Source of the DNA: Microvirga sp.
GTDB taxonomy: Bacteria; Pseudomonadota; Alphaproteobacteria; Rhizobiales; Beijerinckiaceae
NCBI RefSeq assembly: GCF_014699075.1
Contig: NZ_JACXAB010000016.1
Span: 17,746-81,745 of the forward strand
DNA: 64,000 nucleotides
Reading direction: 5' to 3'
The notes under the pieces are model-generated. The model was not told where the DNA came from. It ran no database searches and saw nothing but the letters and a program-made list of their open reading frames with translations. Position numbers and translations under genes: made by a program. This document shows positions 59,451-64,000 of this stretch, one piece after another. Position 1 is the first letter of the stretch; each line of letters starts with the position of its first letter.

Positions 59451-60910
59451 ATGACTTGGACTGCAGCATTGAGTTGGCTGTTCGCGGGCTACATGCTGCT
59501 GACCGGTATGTACATTGTCCTGGAGAACCGGCGTCCCCAGGCCACGCTTGCCTGGATGCTGCTATTCTTTAGCCTTCCTGGGATCGGCCTTGTCATCGAC
59601 GTCCTCGACCGCAAGGCGTTCAGCCGCGAGCGCCAGCTCGCACGACAGGACTTGGAGGGGACCGCCACTCCGTTGCTGGAGCAACTGCTGGCCCGGCAGG
59701 ATGCGGAGATCGGCCGGCTTGAGGCGCAAAGCCCGGTTCGGCGCCGGCTCATGTCCTTGGTCCGGCACAACTCCCACTCGGCGCTGACGACCCGCAACCG
59801 GGTCGAGATCCAGCAGAACGCGGCCGTGCACTACCCCAGCCTGGTGGAGGACCTGAAGAGCGCCGAGCACTCCATCCACCTCCAGTATTACATCTGGGGC
59901 GACGATGCTTTTACCCGGGAGCTGAAGGCGATTCTGATCGAGCGGGCAGCAAAGGGAGTGGAAGTGCGCTTGCTCTATGATCCTGTTGGCTCGCTCTTCA
60001 AGCTCACCCGCCGCTATAAGCGAGCGTTGACCAAGGGGGGCGTGCGTGTGGCGCCCGTGTCGGCCCTGTAGCGGCTGCATACGACTCGTACCGAAACCAC
60101 CGCAAGATCGCCGTCATCGACGGCCGGGTGGGCTACACCGGCGGCATGAATATCGGCGAGGAGCATCTCGACGGCGGGCCGCGGGCCGCCGCTTGGCGGG
60201 ATACCCAAGTGCGCCTGGAGGGCGAGGGCGTGGGGGCCCTGCAGGCCGTCTTCTTGGTCGACTGGTACAACGCCACGCGCGAGGATCTCTTCCGGGCGGA
60301 TCTCTTTCCCGCTGCCACGGACCCTTCGGACGATGACCCTGGCCGGAGGGATGCCTACCTGCCGGTGCAGATCTTGACCTCGGGCCCGGACTCGGAGTGG
60401 CGGGCGATCCGCCAGCTTTACTTTGCCATGATCACGTCGGCCCAGCAGTGTGTGCGCCTGCAGTCTCCCTTCTTCATCCTTGACGCGACCATAGCGGAGG
60501 CGCTCAGGGCGGCGGCCTTGTCCGGCATCAAGGTCGAGGTAATGGTCAGCGCTCGCAGCGACGGTCTGAATCAAGCGCCGTACTGGGCCGCCAACACCTA
60601 CCTTGCGGAGGCCGCAGCCGCAGGAGCGCGGGTGCACCTGTACGGCAAGGGCTACCTGCATGCCAAGACGCTCAGCATCGACGGCGAGGTCTGCTCCATC
60701 GGCTCGGCCAACCTCGACATCCGCAGCTTCAGCATCAACTACGAGCTCAATGCAGTGATCTACGACGCCTGGCTGGCGCAGGAGCTGGAAGCGGCGTTCG
60801 AGCGGGATCTCAAGGCTTGCTATCCGTTCGAGCTGGCCCAGTATTGCCGGAGTTCAGCCCTCAAGCGGCTGCGGGACTCCACAGCGCGGCTGTTCTCGCC
60901 CCTTCTATAG
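59451..60910 (+). pseudogene. Cardiolipin synthase (phospholipase D family) broken by a stop and a frameshift
   Basis: The first part (59451-60071) encodes two N-terminal membrane helices and the start of the PLD domain, ending V-A-P-V-S-A-L-TAG. The next codons in that frame read R-L-H-T, as the intact family does. Within the following few bases the frame shifts to Y-R-N-H-R-K-I-A-V-I-D, and the second part (about 60089-60910) carries both HKD motifs (H-R-K-I-A-V-I-D and H-A-K-T-L-S-I-D). Two separate lesions argue for a pseudogene. A full product would be about 485 residues. Sequence errors should be excluded. Confidence 0.85.
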
Positions 60911-61224
60911 GGTAGAGGGTATAGGGCCAACGCCAGCGGCGTAGGGGGCGTCAGGCAGCCCTCCGGTGATATTCTTGGCTGTCTGATGCTCCATCTCAGC
61001 ATTGAGCTCGGCCCCGCGAAGGACCATCACCACCGACTTGGCCTAAGTCCGGAAGGTGGGACGTGATCATTTCCTATGAGGGTGTCGCAAGCTCCCACAG
61101 GCGGCCCAGTTTCCGATCGCCTGGAACCTGTCGGACTTGCATGGGTTCAGCCTGCGGTGCTCGGAATTCCCGCCACCATCGGACGCCGATGATCCGAGCG
61201 TCGATCCAACAGCGGAGATCGCCC
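60911..61224. other. Intergenic, no supported gene
   Basis: This 314-base region separates the cls relic from dps. Short frames open into dps without a ribosome binding site. No repeat or hairpin recognised. Confidence 0.4.
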
Positions 61225-61812
61225 ATGGCCAAGGCTCCCTCTTCACGCAAATCCACCAAGACCAAGACAAAGGGTGCCTCCAACATTATGGCAGAGCGCA
61301 AAAGTCGGCCCTTGCCCCGCCTCGAAACTCCGAGCCACCTGTCATCAGAAGCCACTAACGAGATCGCAGCGGCGCTGACCACCCTCCTTGCAGACAGCTT
61401 TGCGCTTTATCTCAAGACGAAGAACTTCCATTGGCATGTCAGCGGGCCGCATTTCCGTGACTATCACCTGATGTTTGACGAACAGGCCGCCGAGATCTTC
61501 GCCATGACCGATCCCTTGGCAGAGCGGGCCCGCAAGATCGGTGGAACCACCCTGCGTTCGATCGGCCACATCGGACGCCTGCAGCGCCTTCTCGACAACG
61601 ATGCCGGATATGTCGAGCCGGCTGATATGCTCGCCGAGGTGCTGGAGGACAACAAGCAACTGGCCGCCTTCATGCGGCAGACGCACGACCTGTGCGACGA
61701 TCATGATGACGTCGCGACCGAAAGCCTTCTTGAGGAGTTCATCGATCAGGCCGAGGAACGCATCTGGTTTCTGTTCGAGGCCAGTCGTGGGATGCAGACC
61801 TCTGGACACTAA
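61225..61812 (+). CDS. dps: Dps-family DNA-binding ferritin-like protein
   Basis: The protein has 195 residues from the ATG at 61225 (GGAG upstream). A Lys/Ser/Thr-rich N-terminal tail (A-P-S-S-R-K-S-T-K-T-K-T-K) typical of DNA-binding Dps is followed by the four-helix ferritin core. The core carries the intersubunit ferroxidase site K-N-F-H-W-H-V-S-G-P-H-F and H-L-M-F-D-E-Q-A-A-E-I. Dps oxidises iron with peroxide and compacts DNA under oxidative or starvation stress. An internal ATG 21 codons later would give a tail-less form. Confidence 0.92.
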   Translation: MAKAPSSRKSTKTKTKGASNIMAERKSRPLPRLETPSHLSSEATNEIAAALTTLLADSFALYLKTKNFHWHVSGPHFRDYHLMFDEQAAEIFAMTDPLAERARKIGGTTLRSIGHIGRLQRLLDNDAGYVEPADMLAEVLEDNKQLAAFMRQTHDLCDDHDDVATESLLEEFIDQAEERIWFLFEASRGMQTSGH

Positions 61813-62161
61813 GCGTAAGCCTTGTCAGCTCAAGGTCACTCATGCTTCCGCTTCGGTCGCACGGTTGCGCTCCCGATCCGGCGAGAGAGCCACTCCCGGA
61901 CGGTTGGCAGCGCCAGTGCGGACATCAGAGCAGGAACTCCGGCGACAATGCGGGTATAGGCCAGTCGCACCAATGGCTCAGGGCAAACCATTCGCCGGTG
62001 AGGAAGAACCGGCTTGTTCCTAGGGCTGCCACGCAGGCGTTCGCATATCAGCATTGAGTGCCGCTGATAGTGTGGATCCTGCCATTCGAATGAATCTCGA
62101 TTATAGATGCAGTCCTCACGGAGTTGATCATGATCTAAGGGCGATTGGCGACCGGATGTGC
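61813..62161. other. Intergenic, no supported gene
   Basis: About 350 bases between convergent dps and the kinase gene. No terminator-like hairpin or domain-bearing frame was found. Confidence 0.4.
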
Positions 62162-63394
62162 CTACGATCTGGGCTTGGACGGGAACCGCACGGCGATCCG
62201 CGTCCTGCGATCACCGTCGACGGTCAAGGTGCCATTGAGGCTACGGGCCATGCCCTCGATCAGGCGCATGCCCATGGACCCTGCGCGCCGAGTGGCCGGA
62301 AGTCCCACGCCGTTGTCCTCGATGGATAGAACCACGTCATCTCCTTCCTGGTGCAGACCGACGCGAACCATACCCCGCCGCTTACCGGGAAAGGCATGCT
62401 TGAGAGCGTTGGTGACCGCCTCGCCTGCAATAAGAGCCACGTTGATTGCACGGTCAACATTCAACGTGATGTCATCGGCATCGCTTGTGAGTTCGATGCG
62501 ATGATCCTCAGGGCTCCGAAGATGGGCGAAGTTCAGGCACAGTTCCGTCAGGTAGGCAGCCATATCGACGGACTGCACGTCGTTGCTGTCCTGCCGGTAA
62601 AGGAGCTCGTGAATGCGGGCGAGATGGTCGAGCCGCTGGATAGCGTTCTCCAAGGCTTCAGAGACGCCGGGATCGCCCTGACGTGCCATCTGAAGGCGCA
62701 GCATTGAGATCGCCATGGCGATGCTGTTCTTGGCCCGGTGATTGACCTCGTGCAGCAACACGCTCCTTTGACCGAGAAGCTTGTCCTTCTCCCGGACGCT
62801 GTCCGTTAGGACACCCTCCAGGGCACGCCTGCGGTCAAGTTCGTTCTGGAGCTCCTGAGTCCGTTCCTTGACGCGGCTCTCCAGAACCTCGTTCAGGCGC
62901 CGGGTGCGGCGCTCGGCCTTGACCCGGCGGGTGATGTCCCAGAACGACGCGAAGTGCTGGATCACGCGGCCCTGGTCGTTGTGAACAGGGCTGACGAACT
63001 GCGCCGCCCAGACCTCCCGGCCGTCCTTGGCGCGAAGCCGGACCTCAAGGTCGAGGGGCTCATCCGCCATCATGGCGGCCCGGATATGCCGTTCCACCTC
63101 AGGATCGGTGTCGTGACCTGCAAGAAAGAAGTAGTTCTGGCCCAGAACCTCCTCGCGGCAGTACCCGAAGAGGTCAATGAAGGACTGGTTCACGTAGACG
63201 ATGGGATTGTCGCTCATCGTGGGATCGGTGACCACCATCGGCATGCGCGTGGCCTCCACAGCCGCCACGAACGGGCCACCGATCCGCTGGAAGGTCTGCA
63301 CCCGCTCCTCGGCTCTTCCCTGATCGGCATCGGTGGATTTTGGGTCAGGCTCCAATTCCTTGGACTCCGGGTTGCCGCCTGGAATAACGTCCAT
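62162..63394 (-). CDS. HWE/HisKA_2-type sensor histidine kinase with LOV-like PAS
   Basis: The protein has 410 residues. It has a PAS domain (about 40 to 160) with the LOV-like framework N-P-I-V-Y-V-N-Q-S-F-I and G-Q-N-Y-F-F-L-A-G, where Tyr replaces the flavin-adduct Cys of G-R-N-C-R-F-L. A coiled-coil linker (about 160 to 205), a HisKA_2 phosphoacceptor region H-E-V-N-H-R-A-K-N-S and a HATPase domain ending D-N-G-V-G-L-P and G-M-R-L-I-E follow. It is a soluble kinase. No response regulator is adjacent. It starts 496 bases from the DUF1971 gene. Confidence 0.88.
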   Translation of the reverse strand: MDVIPGGNPESKELEPDPKSTDADQGRAEERVQTFQRIGGPFVAAVEATRMPMVVTDPTMSDNPIVYVNQSFIDLFGYCREEVLGQNYFFLAGHDTDPEVERHIRAAMMADEPLDLEVRLRAKDGREVWAAQFVSPVHNDQGRVIQHFASFWDITRRVKAERRTRRLNEVLESRVKERTQELQNELDRRRALEGVLTDSVREKDKLLGQRSVLLHEVNHRAKNSIAMAISMLRLQMARQGDPGVSEALENAIQRLDHLARIHELLYRQDSNDVQSVDMAAYLTELCLNFAHLRSPEDHRIELTSDADDITLNVDRAINVALIAGEAVTNALKHAFPGKRRGMVRVGLHQEGDDVVLSIEDNGVGLPATRRAGSMGMRLIEGMARSLNGTLTVDGDRRTRIAVRFPSKPRS

Positions 63395-63616
63395 GGGTCA
63401 GGCTCGTTCATCGATATTATATGCCCTGGCGGTTCAGTCTGCCGGCTGGGTAGGTACTCCCGGAGCTAAGGAGCCATGGCACTTCGAACTGCTGGAGCAA
63501 GTGTACCAGACTAGTGGTCGAAATCTGACGCTTGGTACCCGTCGCGCCATTAAGCGGGAACATACGTTAACCTGATCACACCCTCGCCAATCCGATCATT
63601 TCTGTTGGGCATGGCT

Positions 63617-63898
63617 CTAAAGCTTGGGGAGCTGATTGTAGAACTCAACCTGCATCCGCATTGGACCAAGGAGCTCAACGAGATGCGGCTCATCAGGCCG
63701 CACGAGGCCGGGATGGCCAGGATCAAGGATCATCTCGGAAGCCGGATCGAGCACCTGATAGCGCAGGCGCCCTTCCAGAACCCGGATGATGCCCCATACA
63801 CCCGGCTTGGTGCGATGTTCCCGACGCAGTCCGGCGGGCAGGGTATTCTCATCGAACACAGGGCTTCGCTTATACGGTTCTGCTGCTGACGCGCTCAT
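63617..63898 (-). CDS. DUF1971 (TehB/YeaR-like) family protein
   Basis: The 93-residue small cupin-like protein reads L-P-A-G-L-R-R-E-H-R-T-K-P-G-V-W-G, and D-E-P-H-L-V-E-L near 70 is the DUF1971 pattern. E. coli YeaR is a relative, regulated by nitrate and nitric oxide. The start overlaps the stop of the preceding gene (ATGA), so it is coupled to a gene that enters from the right window edge. Confidence 0.8.
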   Translation of the reverse strand: MSASAAEPYKRSPVFDENTLPAGLRREHRTKPGVWGIIRVLEGRLRYQVLDPASEMILDPGHPGLVRPDEPHLVELLGPMRMQVEFYNQLPKL

Positions 63899-64000
63899 GA
63901 GGATTTCCCGTCTCGGAACTGATCAGCCCGTTCAATGAGATCAATCATCTGAGATGCTGCCTGAATGGTCAGGGAATGCGGGGTGTAGCCTGACCTTGGG
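63895..64000 (-). CDS. Unidentified CDS, C-terminal 34 residues only
   Basis: The minus-strand frame is open from the window edge and ends with TGA at 63895-63897, overlapping the DUF1971 ATG. The visible tail (S-L-T-I-Q-A-A-S-Q-M-I-D-L-I-E-R-A-D-Q-F) is amphipathic helix. Overlap and frame support a real upstream gene of a DUF1971 operon. The family cannot be told from this piece. Confidence 0.55.
   Translation of the reverse strand, partial: PRSGYTPHSLTIQAASQMIDLIERADQFRDGKSS

Noticed and set aside
59263..59451. Small plus-strand frame ending at the cls start codon
   Set aside because: The TGATG overlap is suggestive, but there is no ribosome binding site, no domain and odd composition; not enough to call a gene.
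1..64000. CRISPR arrays, tRNA or rRNA genes, riboswitches
   Set aside because: No regularly spaced direct repeats, no cloverleaf with a conserved TTCGA arm, and no recognisable riboswitch core were found by eye; a covariance-model scan would be needed to be certain.

Overview
This 64 kb stretch is GC-rich DNA that looks like an alphaproteobacterial (Hyphomicrobiales) chromosome or large replicon. The host assignment is inference. It rests on the full ccoNOQP-ccoI-ccoS set, the DUF6894, DUF6455 and DUF2189 proteins, the HWE/HisKA_2-type kinase, and codon use resembling Microvirga, Methylobacterium or Bradyrhizobium. No rRNA, tRNA, CRISPR array or phage module was seen. The density of solute transporters, regulators, IS remnants and broken genes points to an accessory, frequently remodelled region.

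Layout. 0-5.5 kb: end of an IS110-type transposase, a GlxA-like regulator divergent from a cysteine hydrolase, a MerR-type regulator divergent from a glutaredoxin-MauE fusion, and a 14-TM drug-type MFS pump. 5.5-11.9 kb, minus strand: LysR regulator, Bug-type binding protein, D-2-hydroxyacid dehydrogenase, RraA-like aldolase, TctB and TctA, forming a tripartite tricarboxylate transport and catabolic unit. 12.6-32.6 kb, plus strand: a large catabolic island with a five-gene Liv-type ABC transporter, an aminotransferase, a Nac-like LysR regulator, HyuA/HyuB, two SDRs, an HpcH/HpaI aldolase, a hydroxyacid dehydrogenase, an idonate-type dehydrogenase, PntAB transhydrogenase and an exported argininosuccinate-lyase-like protein, closed by a strong hairpin. 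Both halves of the island are preceded by the same 41-bp block, which contains a perfect ATA-N9-TAT NAC-type box. That makes a single regulon controlled by the Nac-like protein encoded between them the leading hypothesis.

32.7-38 kb is decayed: an aminotransferase cut off in the middle, an SH3-domain protein without an obvious signal peptide, a 143-bp MITE-like element, and a PAS-GGDEF-EAL protein. 38-54 kb is a microaerobic, copper and nitrogen-oxide block: cbb3 oxidase with its assembly genes, a receiver-only response regulator, a CopC-BON chimera, a YcnI-type gene with an in-frame amber codon, a DUF59 protein, a DUF1858 protein, a Crp/Fnr regulator without Fe-S cysteines, pseudoazurin and NnrS. 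Three TTGC-N6-GCAA palindromes lie in the intergenic regions of this cluster.

54-64 kb: an IS6-family element truncates a gene on each side (a 2H phosphoesterase and a TauE/SafE exporter). Then come a DUF2231 protein, a second aminotransferase relic, a SorAB-like sulfite dehydrogenase with its cytochrome c, a cardiolipin synthase broken by a stop codon and a frameshift, Dps, an HWE-type kinase with a LOV-like PAS domain lacking the flavin cysteine, and a DUF1971 protein.
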